DNA from: Yoonia rosea | GTDB taxonomy: Bacteria; Pseudomonadota; Alphaproteobacteria; Rhodobacterales; Rhodobacteraceae | DNA: 64,000 bases | NCBI RefSeq assembly: GCF_900156505.1 | Contig: NZ_FTPR01000001.1 | Location: 124,001 to 188,000 of the forward strand | Direction of reading: 5' to 3' | Shown: positions 55,415 to 64,000 of the stretch, in pieces | How positions within the stretch are numbered: position 1 is the first letter of the stretch | How the letters are laid out: the number at the start of each line of letters is the position of its first letter | The notes under the pieces: generated by a model | What the model was told of the DNA's origin: nothing | Databases searched by the model: none | What the model saw: the letters and a program-made list of their open reading frames with translations, nothing else | Program-made: the position numbers and the translations under genes

Positions 55415-55710
55415 CTTTTGGTGATTATATGGCATACGGAATCCCATTTTCCATCTTTCTTGCCACGGGTTTTGGCAACTACTGGTTGGCGAGGCGCCAC
55501 CTCTTCACCGGCATCAAGATCTACTGGATTGTCTGGGTCCTCTTCACGGTTGGCATGCTTTCTGGCATCGCCGCACTAGGAACTTGGGATGGACTGCTTT
55601 ATGCCGCACTCCTGATCGGCATCAGCGCGCCTGCAGGGCTTGGCGGCGTGGTTGGCGCTCTGGTCGGGCGAGCGAAACAAGAGAGAGCAGAGGATGATCA
55701 CACTCCCTGA
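55411..55710 (+). CDS. Hypothetical small membrane protein (third of three related)
   Basis: A 99-residue paralogue of the gene before: segments [41 protein letters not shown] and [25 protein letters not shown], then a charged end. The glycine-spaced final helix (G-X3-G-X3-G type) suggests helix packing within a complex. ATG in a four-base overlap with the upstream gene. Its last 17 bases overlap murB, so it is tightly tied to cell-wall gene expression. Function unknown. Confidence 0.7.
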   Translation: MTFGDYMAYGIPFSIFLATGFGNYWLARRHLFTGIKIYWIVWVLFTVGMLSGIAALGTWDGLLYAALLIGISAPAGLGGVVGALVGRAKQERAEDDHTP

Positions 55711-56632
55711 GGTGCGGGGCACATTGACGGCCAATCGCCCGCTGGCTGATTTGACATGGATGCGCGTAGGCGGTCCTGCCGAGGTGCTGTTTCAGCCCGC
55801 CGATGTGCAGGATCTGTCCGATTTTCTGGCGGCACTTGATCCTGCCGTTCCTGTTTTCCCAATGGGTGTCGGCAGTAATCTGATCGTGCGCGATGGCGGG
55901 ATCAGTGGCGTCGTGATCCGCATGGGGCGCGGCTTTAACGCAATCGAGATCAGCGATGATACTGTAATCGCAGGGGCGGCGGCGCTTGATGCGCATGTGG
56001 CGCGCAAGGCGGCCGATGCAGGTTTCGATCTGACGTTCCTGCGCACGATCCCCGGCACAATCGGCGGTGCGGTGCGCATGAACGCGGGCTGCTACGGCAG
56101 TTATATGGCTGATGTGCTGCGCGCGGTGCAGATGGTGCTGCGCGACGGGACGGTCACCGAAATGTCGGTCGATGCGCTGGAACCCGCCTATCGTCAAAGC
56201 GCTCTGCCCGAGGGTGCCGTAATCGTCTCGGCCATACTGACACCGCCCAAAGGCGCGCCTGCTGATCTGCATCAGCGAATGACCGAGCAACTGGTTAAGC
56301 GCGACGAAACCCAACCGACCAAAGACCGCACGGCGGGGTCAACATTCCGCAATCCTGCAGGTTTTTCCTCAACCGGGCGGGCTGATGACGTGCATGATCT
56401 CAAGGCTTGGAAAGTGATTGATAACGCGGGCATGCGCGGCGCGCAGCTGGGCGGGGCGGTGATGAATACCAAGCATTCCAACTTTCTGACGAACGCAGGT
56501 GATGCGACCGCCGCCGACCTTGAGGATTTGGGCGAATTGGTGCGGAAAAAGGTTTACGATTCCCAAGGGATCACGCTACAATGGGAAATCATGCGGGTCG
56601 GTGATCGTTTGGGCGCAGACACCGCAAAATAA
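55694..56632 (+). CDS. murB: UDP-N-acetylenolpyruvoylglucosamine reductase
   Basis: A 312-residue FAD enzyme that reduces the enolpyruvyl group with NADPH to give UDP-MurNAc. FAD contacts [20 protein letters not shown] and [19 protein letters not shown], then [27 protein letters not shown], the catalytic Ser in [11 protein letters not shown] and [19 protein letters not shown]. It is the short (type II) form. ATG 55694 with AGAGG upstream; it overlaps the small membrane gene by 17 bases. 82 bases separate it from ddl. Confidence 0.96.
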   Translation: MITLPEVRGTLTANRPLADLTWMRVGGPAEVLFQPADVQDLSDFLAALDPAVPVFPMGVGSNLIVRDGGISGVVIRMGRGFNAIEISDDTVIAGAAALDAHVARKAADAGFDLTFLRTIPGTIGGAVRMNAGCYGSYMADVLRAVQMVLRDGTVTEMSVDALEPAYRQSALPEGAVIVSAILTPPKGAPADLHQRMTEQLVKRDETQPTKDRTAGSTFRNPAGFSSTGRADDVHDLKAWKVIDNAGMRGAQLGGAVMNTKHSNFLTNAGDATAADLEDLGELVRKKVYDSQGITLQWEIMRVGDRLGADTAK

Positions 56633-56714
56633 CTGGCCAAAAAGGCCGCGATCCGAGGCAAGGATCAAATCAATATGACAGGTCGCAAAAGACCTGCGTT
56701 TAAGGCGGTAGGGT

Positions 56715-57629
56715 ATGTCGAGCAGGACAAACCCGAAAGTTGTTGTCCTGATGGGTGGCCCATCGGCTGAACGCGAAGTGTCGCTCAGCTCGGGCCGTGA
56801 ATGTGCAGCGGCTTTACGGGAAGCAGAATGTGACGTGATGGAGGTCGATGCCGGCCCCGACGTCGCTGCGCGTTTGATCGAGATCGCACCCGATGTTGTC
56901 TTTAATGCGCTCCATGGGCGCTGGGGCGAGGACGGCGCGATACAGGGCGTTCTGGAATGGCTGAGAATTCCTTACACACATTCGGGTATTCTGGCCTCTG
57001 CACTGACATTGGATAAGCAGCGCACCAAAGATGTCTACCGCAAGGTCGGTCTGCCGGTTGTGGATAGTGTTCTGGCATCCGCCGATGCCGTGCGCGCGGC
57101 CCATGTCATGCCGCCGCCCTATGTGGTGAAGCCCTATAACGAAGGCTCCAGTGTCGGCATATACATCGTGGATGAAGCCGCAAATGGCCCGCCGCAACTG
57201 TCCGATGATATGCCCGAACGGGTGATGGTCGAGGCGTTTGCGCCGGGCCGTGAGTTGACCACGACAGTGATGGGCGACCGTGCGCTGACGGTCACCGATA
57301 TCATCACCGACGGTTGGTATGACTATCACGCCAAATATGCGCCCGGCGGATCGCGGCACGAACTGCCGGCCAAAGTGCCCGCCGAGATTTTCGATGCCTG
57401 CATGGAATACGCCCTACGCGCGCATCAGGCGTTGGGCTGTCGCGGTGTCAGCCGGACCGATTTCCGCTGGGATGAAACCCGTGGAATTGACGGGCTGATC
57501 CTGCTGGAAACAAACACCCAGCCAGGGATGACCCCCACGTCTCTGACGCCCGAGCAGGCCGCCCATGTGGGTATATCATTCCCGCAGTTTTGCCGCTGGT
57601 TGGTGGAGGACGCGTCATGCGATCGCTGA
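56715..57629 (+). CDS. ddl: D-alanine--D-alanine ligase
   Basis: A 304-residue ATP-grasp enzyme joining two D-Ala. N-terminal VVVLMGGPSAEREVSLSSGRECAAAL (serine of the first D-Ala site), the GRWGEDGAIQGVLEWLRIPYTHSGILASALTLDKQRTKDVYRKVG block, PYVVKPYNEGSSVGIYIV for ATP and GLILLETNTQPGMTPTSLTPEQAAHVG for the metal and second D-Ala. Product feeds MurF. Its end overlaps ftsQ by 13 bases. Confidence 0.96.
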   Translation: MSSRTNPKVVVLMGGPSAEREVSLSSGRECAAALREAECDVMEVDAGPDVAARLIEIAPDVVFNALHGRWGEDGAIQGVLEWLRIPYTHSGILASALTLDKQRTKDVYRKVGLPVVDSVLASADAVRAAHVMPPPYVVKPYNEGSSVGIYIVDEAANGPPQLSDDMPERVMVEAFAPGRELTTTVMGDRALTVTDIITDGWYDYHAKYAPGGSRHELPAKVPAEIFDACMEYALRAHQALGCRGVSRTDFRWDETRGIDGLILLETNTQPGMTPTSLTPEQAAHVGISFPQFCRWLVEDASCDR

Positions 57630-58516
57630 TCCGCCGTACTTCTCCCGCTGCGCTGCCGCGCGATCCTGCGCCGTCGCGTATGGGGTACCGTTATCAGCGG
57701 ATGATGCTGACCCCTGGGTTTCGCGGGACCGTGCGGATCGGTGTGCCGATCCTGCTAATCGTGATCATTGCGGGCTCTTGGTATTCCAAACTCGAAAACC
57801 GTGCAGCGCTAGCTAAAACAATTGAAGAAACAAAACAGAGCTTTCAGGAACGCCCGCAATTCATGGTGCAAAGCATGAATGTGATCGGCGGTGATTTGTC
57901 AGTGCTGACAGAAGTGGCCGCGCTGCTGCCCTCTGATTTCCCCGTGTCGTCCTTTGATCTCGACCTCGAAAAAATCAGGACTGACATCGAAGCGCTGGAT
58001 CCGATCAAATCGGCCTCTGTTCGCGTGGGGCAGGGAGGTGCGCTGGATGTGCGGCTCACCCCGCGTGTCCCGGTCGCGCTTTGGCGCGATGGCACTTTAT
58101 TGCGGTTGATTGATGCCGATGGTGTGCAATCCGGCGAGATTGCCGCACGCGCTGACCGTCTTGATCTGCCGCTGATTGCAGGGGATGGGGCCGAAGACAA
58201 CATCGCCGAGGCGCTGCGCCTCTTTGCGGCGGCGGGCCCTTTAATTGACCGTGTACGCGGACTTGTCCGCATGGGCGAGCGGCGCTGGGATATGGTGCTG
58301 GACCGTGATCAGCGGATCCTTCTGCCCAGCGAGAATCCTGTTGCTGCGCTGGATCGCGTGATCGCGCTGAATGATGCGCAGGACATGCTGAGCCGCGATG
58401 TTGCCGTTGTGGACATGCGCAATACCAACAGACCCACACTCCGGATGAACGAAGAGGCCGCAGAGGCCCTGCGCCGGAGTACAACAACAATAAGCACAAA
58501 TGAGGCAGGTAACTAA
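57617..58516 (+). CDS. ftsQ: Cell division protein FtsQ
   Basis: A 299-residue bitopic divisome protein. Basic cytosolic N-terminus of about 38 residues, one membrane helix at 41-57 (IGVPILLIVIIAGSWYS), then the periplasmic POTRA domain (FMVQSMNVIGGDLSVLTEVAALLPSDFPVSSFDLDLEKIRTDIEALDPIKSASVRVGQGGALDVRLTPRVPVALW) and the FtsQ/DivIB beta domain. ATG 57617 lies inside ddl. It couples early and late divisome parts with FtsB/FtsL. Confidence 0.93.
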   Translation: MRSLIRRTSPAALPRDPAPSRMGYRYQRMMLTPGFRGTVRIGVPILLIVIIAGSWYSKLENRAALAKTIEETKQSFQERPQFMVQSMNVIGGDLSVLTEVAALLPSDFPVSSFDLDLEKIRTDIEALDPIKSASVRVGQGGALDVRLTPRVPVALWRDGTLLRLIDADGVQSGEIAARADRLDLPLIAGDGAEDNIAEALRLFAAAGPLIDRVRGLVRMGERRWDMVLDRDQRILLPSENPVAALDRVIALNDAQDMLSRDVAVVDMRNTNRPTLRMNEEAAEALRRSTTTISTNEAGN

Positions 58517-59851
58517 ATGGGCGATCTCTACGACAGCCAACGGGCAATGCGGCAAATGCGTAAGGCGGCGATGCAGCGGGGCGTCGTGGCCATTCTGGAT
58601 GTGGGCACTTCCAAAATCGCCTGCCTGGTGCTGCGGTTTGACGGGCCAGAGCAGTTTCGCAGCAGCGACGGTGTCGGCTCACTTGCGGGGCAATCGCAGT
58701 TTCGCGTGATCGGTGCCGCAACCACAAGGTCGCGCGGTGTGCGCTTTGGCGAGATCGACGCGATGCAGGAAACCGAGCGCGCGATCCGTACGGCGGTACA
58801 GGCGGCGCAGAAAATGGCGAATGTCCGGGTGGATCACGTGATTGCCTGTTTGTCAGGCGCACGTCCGCGGTCTTACGGGCTTGATGGTACACTCGATGTC
58901 AGCGGCGGGATGGTCACCGAACAGGATATCAGTCAGGTCATGGCGTCCTGTGATGTGCCGGACTACGGCGCAGACCGCGAAGTGTTGCATGCACAGCCGG
59001 TGAACTTTGCTTTGGATCACCGCTCCGGTCTGGCCGATCCGCGTGGGCAGATCGGTAACCAGTTGAAAACCGATATGCATATGCTGACTGTGGACGCGAC
59101 CGCGATCCACAATCTGTTTTACTGCATCAAGCGCTGTGATCTCGAACTCGCGGGGCTTGCCTCTTCGGCTTATGTCTCGGGCATGTCGTCTTTGGTCGAG
59201 GACGAGCAGGAACTGGGTGCGGCTTGTATTGATCTGGGCGGTGGGTCGACCGGTATCTCGGTCTTTATGAAGAAGCATATGATCTTTGCCGATAGCGTGC
59301 GGATGGGCGGTGATCACGTGACCTCTGATATCTCGATGGGTCTGCAAATCCCTGCGGCAACAGCGGAACGGATCAAGACATTTTATGGTGGCGTTGTGGC
59401 GACCGGCATGGATGACCGTGAAATGATCGAGATCGGTGGTGACACCGGCGACTGGGAACATGACCGCCGCACGGTCAGCCGCGCCGAATTGATCGGCATT
59501 ATGCGCCCCCGTGTCGAAGAAATTCTGGAAGAAGTCCGCGAGCGTCTGGACGCGGCGGGTTTTGAGCATCTGCCGGGCCAGCAGATCGTGTTGACTGGTG
59601 GCGGCAGCCAGATTCCGGGGCTTGATGGATTGGCCAGCAAAATTCTGGGTCAACAGGTCCGTTTGGGGCGTCCGCTGCGCGTGCAGGGTTTGCCACAAGC
59701 CGCCATTGGCCCCGCGTTTTCCAGCGCTGTCGGGCTCACGCTCTTTGCAGCCAATCCGCAAGACGAATGGTGGGATTTCGAGATTCCGACAGAAAATTAT
59801 CCCGCGAGATCGCTCAAAAGAGCGGTTAAATGGTTTAAAGATAACTGGTAA
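58517..59851 (+). CDS. ftsA: Cell division protein FtsA
   Basis: A 444-residue actin-like ATPase that tethers FtsZ to the membrane. Phosphate 1 VVAILDVGTSKIACLVLRF, domain 1C around VRVDHVIACLSGARPRSYG, ACIDLGGGSTGISVFMKKHM for phosphate 2, VLTGGGSQIPGLDGLASKIL for adenosine, and a C-terminal amphipathic membrane helix RSLKRAVKWFKDNW. It begins on the base after the ftsQ stop, with GAGG ahead. 176 bases separate it from ftsZ. Confidence 0.95.
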   Translation: MGDLYDSQRAMRQMRKAAMQRGVVAILDVGTSKIACLVLRFDGPEQFRSSDGVGSLAGQSQFRVIGAATTRSRGVRFGEIDAMQETERAIRTAVQAAQKMANVRVDHVIACLSGARPRSYGLDGTLDVSGGMVTEQDISQVMASCDVPDYGADREVLHAQPVNFALDHRSGLADPRGQIGNQLKTDMHMLTVDATAIHNLFYCIKRCDLELAGLASSAYVSGMSSLVEDEQELGAACIDLGGGSTGISVFMKKHMIFADSVRMGGDHVTSDISMGLQIPAATAERIKTFYGGVVATGMDDREMIEIGGDTGDWEHDRRTVSRAELIGIMRPRVEEILEEVRERLDAAGFEHLPGQQIVLTGGGSQIPGLDGLASKILGQQVRLGRPLRVQGLPQAAIGPAFSSAVGLTLFAANPQDEWWDFEIPTENYPARSLKRAVKWFKDNW

Positions 59852-59936
59852 TGCGCAAGATATTGCCCATGGGCCGAAATCCGGCGGTAAAGCCAAGATT
59901 TTTGTCCAGATTTGGTGGCGATTTTGTGTTTTTGTC

Positions 59937-59965
59937 GTGACCTTTCGGCATCACTTGGTTATTAT
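59937..59965 (+). promoter_or_regulatory. Candidate ftsZ promoter
   Basis: GTGACC (59937-59942), 17 bases, TATTAT (59960-59965) in the 176-base ftsA-ftsZ gap, leaving a leader of about 55 bases. No CtrA-type TTAA-N7-TTAA box was found. Confidence 0.4.
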
Positions 59966-60027
59966 GAGTCCCAATAAGCAGTAATGGCCCGCGGGCACGG
60001 GCAATTTTAAAACAGGCGGATCGCGTT

Positions 60028-61620
60028 ATGACATTGAACCTCTCCCTTCCGGGACACGACGAACTGAAACCACGGATTACTGTGTTTGGTGTTGGTGGCG
60101 CGGGCGGCAACGCCGTGAACAACATGATCGAGCAACAGCTCGATGGCACTGAATTCGTTGTCGCCAATACCGACGCGCAAGCACTGCAGCAGTCGCGTGC
60201 CACTGCGAAAATCCAGATGGGTCTGAAGGTCACTGAAGGACTGGGCGCAGGGGCCCGTGCATCCGTCGGTGCAGCCGCTGCCGAAGAGAGCATCGAACAG
60301 ATTGTTGATCACCTCGCGGGCGCGCACATGTGTTTCATCACCGCAGGCATGGGCGGCGGTACCGGAACCGGTGCGGCACCGATCATCGCGCAAGCTGCGC
60401 GTGAACTGGGCGTTCTGACCGTCGGTGTTGTGACCAAGCCCTTCCAGTTCGAAGGTGCAAAGCGCATGAAGCAGGCTGAAGAAGGCGTTGAAGCCCTTCA
60501 GAAAGTTGTCGACACGCTGATTATCATTCCGAACCAGAACCTTTTCCGTCTGGCGAATGAAAACACCACATTTACCGAAGCTTTCGCGCTGGCCGATGAC
60601 GTGCTTTACCAAGGTGTCAAAGGCGTGACCGACCTGATGGTCCGTCCGGGCCTGATCAACCTTGATTTCGCCGATGTGCGCGCTGTCATGGACGAGATGG
60701 GCAAGGCGATGATGGGTACCGGCGAAGCCGAAGGCGAAAACCGTGCCATTCAAGCCGCCGAAAAGGCCATCGCGAACCCGCTTCTGGATGAGATTTCGCT
60801 GGAAGGTGCAAAGGGTGTGTTGATCAATATCACAGGTGGCTATGACCTGACGCTCTTTGAACTGGACGAAGCCGCCAACAAGATCCGCGAAAAGGTTGAT
60901 GGCGATGCGAACATTATCGTCGGTTCGACACTTGATCCAAGCATGGAAGGCCGGATGCGTGTGTCTGTTGTTGCCACAGGTATTGACGCGCTGGCCAAGA
61001 CGACAGTGACACCTGTGCCACGTCGTTCGATGGCGGCTCCGCTTGCTCCTGTTGCTGAAGTTGCTGCGCATGTTGAAGAGACACTGCACGAAGTGCCGGC
61101 CGCAACCGTTGCCGAACCTGTCGCGCAAGAGCGGACGCTTTTCGAGGAATTCGAAGCTCCTGCGCCGGTGCAGGAACAACCAGCGGCGGCCTCTCAACCG
61201 GCACCACAGCCACGGGCCGTTGCCGATGATCTGCCGCCGCCTGCATACACGCCGCGCCAAGAGCCGGAAATGACCGAAGCCGACAACTTTGTTGCACCAC
61301 GTGCAGCAGCGGCGCCGGGAACACCTTCACCCGAGGCGCTTGCCCGCCTGCAGGCCGCTGTAAACCGCGTTCCCAATAGTGGTGGCGCGGTCCCACAGCA
61401 GCGGACATCCGCGCCCGCATCTGCAACGACGGAAGCCGATAAACCGCGCTTCGGGATCAACTCTTTGATCAATCGCATGACGGGTGCACAGGCCGAGGCT
61501 GCGCCGCGTCAACCAGCACGTGCGCAGCCACAGGTTACCGCGCTTCGCGAGGAACCAGAGCACAATGAGGAGCAGGATAAGATCGAAATTCCTGCATTCT
61601 TGCGCCGTCAGGCAAACTAA
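60028..61620 (+). CDS. ftsZ: Cell division protein FtsZ
   Basis: A 530-residue tubulin-like GTPase forming the division ring. GTP-binding core [15 protein letters not shown] and the tubulin signature GGGTGTG at 109-115; the T7 loop region [20 protein letters not shown] completes the site between subunits. After about residue 320 a 190-residue linker rich in Ala, Pro and Gln leads to a terminal peptide [14 protein letters not shown] for FtsA binding. The long linker is usual in this order. RBS is weak; a terminator follows. Confidence 0.97.
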   Translation: MTLNLSLPGHDELKPRITVFGVGGAGGNAVNNMIEQQLDGTEFVVANTDAQALQQSRATAKIQMGLKVTEGLGAGARASVGAAAAEESIEQIVDHLAGAHMCFITAGMGGGTGTGAAPIIAQAARELGVLTVGVVTKPFQFEGAKRMKQAEEGVEALQKVVDTLIIIPNQNLFRLANENTTFTEAFALADDVLYQGVKGVTDLMVRPGLINLDFADVRAVMDEMGKAMMGTGEAEGENRAIQAAEKAIANPLLDEISLEGAKGVLINITGGYDLTLFELDEAANKIREKVDGDANIIVGSTLDPSMEGRMRVSVVATGIDALAKTTVTPVPRRSMAAPLAPVAEVAAHVEETLHEVPAATVAEPVAQERTLFEEFEAPAPVQEQPAAASQPAPQPRAVADDLPPPAYTPRQEPEMTEADNFVAPRAAAAPGTPSPEALARLQAAVNRVPNSGGAVPQQRTSAPASATTEADKPRFGINSLINRMTGAQAEAAPRQPARAQPQVTALREEPEHNEEQDKIEIPAFLRRQAN

Positions 61621-61664
61621 GCGCAGCGCTCATGTTGCGTTGATGTTACGTCAACGTTGATAAG

Positions 61665-61690
61665 AAGGCCGCCCTCGTGCGGCCTTTTTT
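61665..61690 (+). terminator. Rho-independent terminator after ftsZ
   Basis: AAGGCCGC (61665-61672) pairs with GCGGCCTT (61679-61686) and runs into T (61685-61690). It starts 45 bases after the ftsZ stop and so isolates lpxC from ftsZ. Confidence 0.9.
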
Positions 61691-61841
61691 GTATCTTTGC
61701 CAAGGGCTTATGCGGGCAACATTCAAATCGCGATCGTTTGTAACACAAGTGTTTCAGTCCGTCGCAAAGAGTGAGTTGAGTGATGTGACCTCGCACCATA
61801 ATTGTGAAGGACAGAAAAATTGCTGCAAGGGCGAAACAGGC

Positions 61842-62759
61842 GTGCAAACGACACTGACATCTGACGTTGTTTTTGAGGGTACTGGTTTGCACTCGGGCGA
61901 AGCTGTGCGTGTCGTTCTCAAACCCGCAGCGGCCAACACAGGTATCGTTTTCCGCCGGACCGATATTGCGGGCCAGCCCAAGCTGCCTGCCGATTTTCGC
62001 AATGTGATTGTCTCGCCGCTGAATACACGTCTCAGCAATGACACCGGTGCGATCGTTTCGACGATTGAACACCTTATGGCGGCACTTGCCGGTTGCGGTG
62101 TGCATAACGTGCTGATCGACATTGATGGACCAGAAGTGCCAATCCTTGACGGCAGCGCGGCCAGCTTTGTGCGCGGGATCGTGGCGGCGGGTCTGGTGCG
62201 CTTGTCAGCACCATTAAAGGCGATTGAGATTCTACGTGACGTCGAAGTGAGTGATGGTGAGGCATGCGCAAAGCTGTCGCCCTCCACCACGCTGCAGATC
62301 GATTTTGAAATTGCCTTTGCCGATGCCGCGATTGGCCGTCAACACAAGACATTGAATATGGCCAATGGGGCTTTTGTCCGCGAACTTTGCGATAGCCGGA
62401 CATTCTGCCGCGCGGCTGATGTTGATGCCATGCGCGCAAATGGGCTTGCCTTGGGCGGCACCTACGAAAATGCGGTGGTTGTTGATGGCGACAAGGTACT
62501 GACTCCCGGTGGTCTGCGCCACGCCGATGAGGCTGTGCGCCACAAGATGCTTGATGCCTTGGGCGATCTCTACACCGCGGGTGCGCCGATCCTTGGGCGC
62601 TACACAGGTGCGCGTGCAGGTCATGCGATGACGAACAAGCTGTTGCATGCCTTGTTTGAGCAACCCGACGCATGGCGTTTTGTGACCTGTGATGTGCAGA
62701 TCGCGGCCCGTTTGCCAGGCGTGGGCGTCAGTTTGGCTGATCTGGACGCAGTCGCCTAA
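61842..62759 (+). CDS. lpxC: UDP-3-O-acyl-N-acetylglucosamine deacetylase LpxC
   Basis: A 305-residue Zn enzyme, the committed step of lipid A synthesis. QTTLTSDVVFEGTGLHSGEAVRV opens the first domain, the Zn ligand His77 is in IVSTIEHLMAALAGCGVHNVLIDIDGPEVPILDGSA, and the other Zn ligands follow in DEAVRHKMLDALGDL, with the catalytic His in ARAGHAMTNKLLHALF. The frame is open from 61677, but the GTG at 61842 with AAGGGCG ahead gives the standard length and start. It has its own transcription since ftsZ is terminated. bamD follows after 139 bases. Confidence 0.95.
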   Translation: MQTTLTSDVVFEGTGLHSGEAVRVVLKPAAANTGIVFRRTDIAGQPKLPADFRNVIVSPLNTRLSNDTGAIVSTIEHLMAALAGCGVHNVLIDIDGPEVPILDGSAASFVRGIVAAGLVRLSAPLKAIEILRDVEVSDGEACAKLSPSTTLQIDFEIAFADAAIGRQHKTLNMANGAFVRELCDSRTFCRAADVDAMRANGLALGGTYENAVVVDGDKVLTPGGLRHADEAVRHKMLDALGDLYTAGAPILGRYTGARAGHAMTNKLLHALFEQPDAWRFVTCDVQIAARLPGVGVSLADLDAVA

Positions 62760-62898
62760 ATCCTACCCCGCACCGACAGTTGATCACCAGTGCTGTCAAA
62801 AGGCATTTTGCACCCGATTTTTCTATGTTAGACCAAGGCGAAACGACGCGGGGCTACTCCGCAGGTCAAGCAGCCATTGTGTGAGTGAGGACGCGAAA

Positions 62899-63747
62899 AT
62901 GTCAGTCAAGAAGGGCACCGCCAGCCGTTGGGTGTTTCGCGTTGGCGCCGCCGTCAGCTTGGCCGTTTTGGTGGCCTGTAGCACCGAAACAAGCGGTGAA
63001 CCGCTGGATAGCCTCAGCGCACAAGAGATTTTTGAACGCGGTGAGCGGCAGATCGAGAACGGCAATCCGGATAATGCAGCCTTTACATTTGGCGAAATTG
63101 AACGGCTTTACCCCTATTCGGAATTCGCAGAGCGTGCGCTGATCATGCAGGCCTTTGCCTATCATCGCGATGAAGACTACCCGAACAGCCGCGCCTCGGC
63201 GCAGCGCTATCTGGATTTCTATCCCGCCGAAGAAGATGCCGCCTATGCGGCCTATCTTTTGGCACTCTCATATTATGATCAGATTGATGAAGTCGGTCGC
63301 GATCAGGGTCTGACCTTTCAGGCCTTGCAGTCCCTGCGCCGCGTGATCGAGCAGTATCCAGACAGTGAGTACGCACGCACATCAGTGCTCAAGTTCGATC
63401 TTGCTTTCGATCACCTTGCCGCCAAAGAGATGGAGATCGGGCGTTTCTACCTCAAGCGTGGCCACTATGTTGCTGCCGCCAACCGGTTCCGTACGGTGGT
63501 TGAGGATTTCCAGACCACAACCCACACGCCTGAGGCGCTGCACCGTCTGGTGGAAAGCTACCTGTCTTTGGGCCTCGTCGAAGAGGCACAAACCGCTGGT
63601 GCGATTCTGGGCTATAACTACCAATCTAGCGAATGGTACGAATCCAGTTTTGCTTTGCTCACAGGCAGGGGTCTGGCTGCTGAGGCTGCGGGCGACAACT
63701 GGCTGGCCTCGATTTACCGGCAGGTGTTGCTTGGTGAGTGGTTGTAA
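62899..63747 (+). CDS. bamD: Outer membrane protein assembly factor BamD
   Basis: A 282-residue outer-membrane lipoprotein of the BAM complex. Signal peptide with lipobox LVAC, lipidated Cys27, then five TPR-like repeats: SAQEIFERGERQIENGNPDNAAFTFGEIERLYPYSEFAERALI, DYPNSRASAQRYLDFYPAEEDAAYAAYLLALSYYDQI, and YVAAANRFRTVVEDFQTTTHTPEALHRLVESYLSLG. The ATG at 62899 has GTGAGGACG ahead. recN follows after 36 bases. Confidence 0.93.
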   Translation: MSVKKGTASRWVFRVGAAVSLAVLVACSTETSGEPLDSLSAQEIFERGERQIENGNPDNAAFTFGEIERLYPYSEFAERALIMQAFAYHRDEDYPNSRASAQRYLDFYPAEEDAAYAAYLLALSYYDQIDEVGRDQGLTFQALQSLRRVIEQYPDSEYARTSVLKFDLAFDHLAAKEMEIGRFYLKRGHYVAAANRFRTVVEDFQTTTHTPEALHRLVESYLSLGLVEEAQTAGAILGYNYQSSEWYESSFALLTGRGLAAEAAGDNWLASIYRQVLLGEWL

Positions 63748-63783
63748 TCATCGCGGGGACATCCCCGCCCTTTGGGCTCTGAC

Positions 63784-64000
63784 ATGCTCCGCGGATTAGA
63801 CATCAGGGACATGCTGATCATTGACCGGTTGGAACTTGCGTTTCAGCCGGGCTTGAACGTGCTGACTGGTGAAACCGGTGCGGGGAAATCCATCTTGCTT
63901 GATGCTTTGGGCTTTGTGTTGGGCTGGCGTGGCCGTGCCGAATTGGTCAGGCAGGGGGCAGACCAGGGCGAGGTGACAGCATGGTTTGATCTACCCGCAG
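63784..64000 (+). CDS. recN: DNA repair protein RecN, N-terminal part (runs off right edge)
   Basis: The first 72 residues of an SMC-like ATPase used in double-strand break repair. LRGLDIRDMLIIDRLELAFQPGLNVLTGETGAGKSILLDALGFVLGWRG includes the Walker A loop GETGAGKS at about 30-37, and DLVRQGADQGEV-type text follows, as in RecN. Order bamD-recN is the standard one in Rhodobacterales. The rest lies outside the window. Confidence 0.92.
   Translation, partial: MLRGLDIRDMLIIDRLELAFQPGLNVLTGETGAGKSILLDALGFVLGWRGRAELVRQGADQGEVTAWFDLPA

Noticed and set aside
59852..60027. CtrA binding sites ahead of ftsZ
   Set aside because: No TTAA-N7-TTAA pattern is present; only single TTAA occurrences.

Overview
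The window reads as a chromosome segment of a marine-type alphaproteobacterium of the Rhodobacterales (Roseobacter group: Loktanella/Yoonia/Sulfitobacter-like). The support is the Rhodobacter-type polyol operon (smoEFGKS-mtlK), the glgBCAX-pgm order, the DUF2484 gene between murC and murB, a DUF1127 gene followed by CCUCCUCCC-loop small RNAs, and FtsZ with a long Ala/Pro/Gln-rich tail. There are no rRNA or tRNA genes, insertion sequences, CRISPR arrays or prophage genes. Base composition and codon use look even, so this is core genome rather than a transferred island. Both end genes (fadJ at the left, recN at the right) run out of the window.

Layout. 1-5.6 kb: a minus-strand beta-oxidation operon (MerR regulator, acyl-CoA dehydrogenase, GST, thiolase, small NTF2-like protein, FadJ), with a second MerR gene upstream that has its own terminator. 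5.7-9.3 kb: two hotdog thioesterases and a MATE exporter, converging on pyrD and a DUF952 gene. 9.5-11.1 kb: an exported 5'-nucleotidase. 11.2-20.1 kb: a LacI-type regulator and a polyol (sorbitol/mannitol) ABC uptake and oxidation operon ending in an AGE-family sugar epimerase/isomerase. 20.2-30.5 kb: the glycogen operon glgB-glgC-glgA-glgX-pgm facing a GH13 alpha-glucosidase. Both units carry the same LacI-type palindrome in their upstream regions. 30.8-35.7 kb: a urease operon ureDABCEFG. 35.7-37.3 kb: a LysE exporter divergent from an Lrp/AsnC regulator, and a small membrane protein.

37.3-37.9 kb: on the minus strand, a DUF1127 gene followed by seven tandem hairpins that each present CUCCUCCC or CCUCCUCCC in the loop. 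This is an expanded relative of the CcsR/cuckoo RNA locus of Rhodobacter sphaeroides, and the last hairpin doubles as the terminator. 38.1-39.7 kb: the Fe-S carrier Mrp/ApbC and a GNAT acetyltransferase. 39.7-40.3 kb: a gene-free leader ending in a perfect terminator just before mraZ, in the position of the UpsM small RNA.

40.3-63.7 kb: the division and cell wall (dcw) cluster: mraZ, rsmH, ftsL, ftsI, murE, murF, mraY, murD, [inverted FAD oxidoreductase], ftsW, murG, murC, [four small membrane proteins], murB, ddl, ftsQ, ftsA, ftsZ, lpxC, bamD, recN. Together these make the peptidoglycan precursor, place the septum and start lipid A synthesis. Two interruptions stand out: the oppositely oriented FAD gene between murD and ftsW, and the block of small membrane proteins before murB, which has an internal promoter flanked by paired operators.
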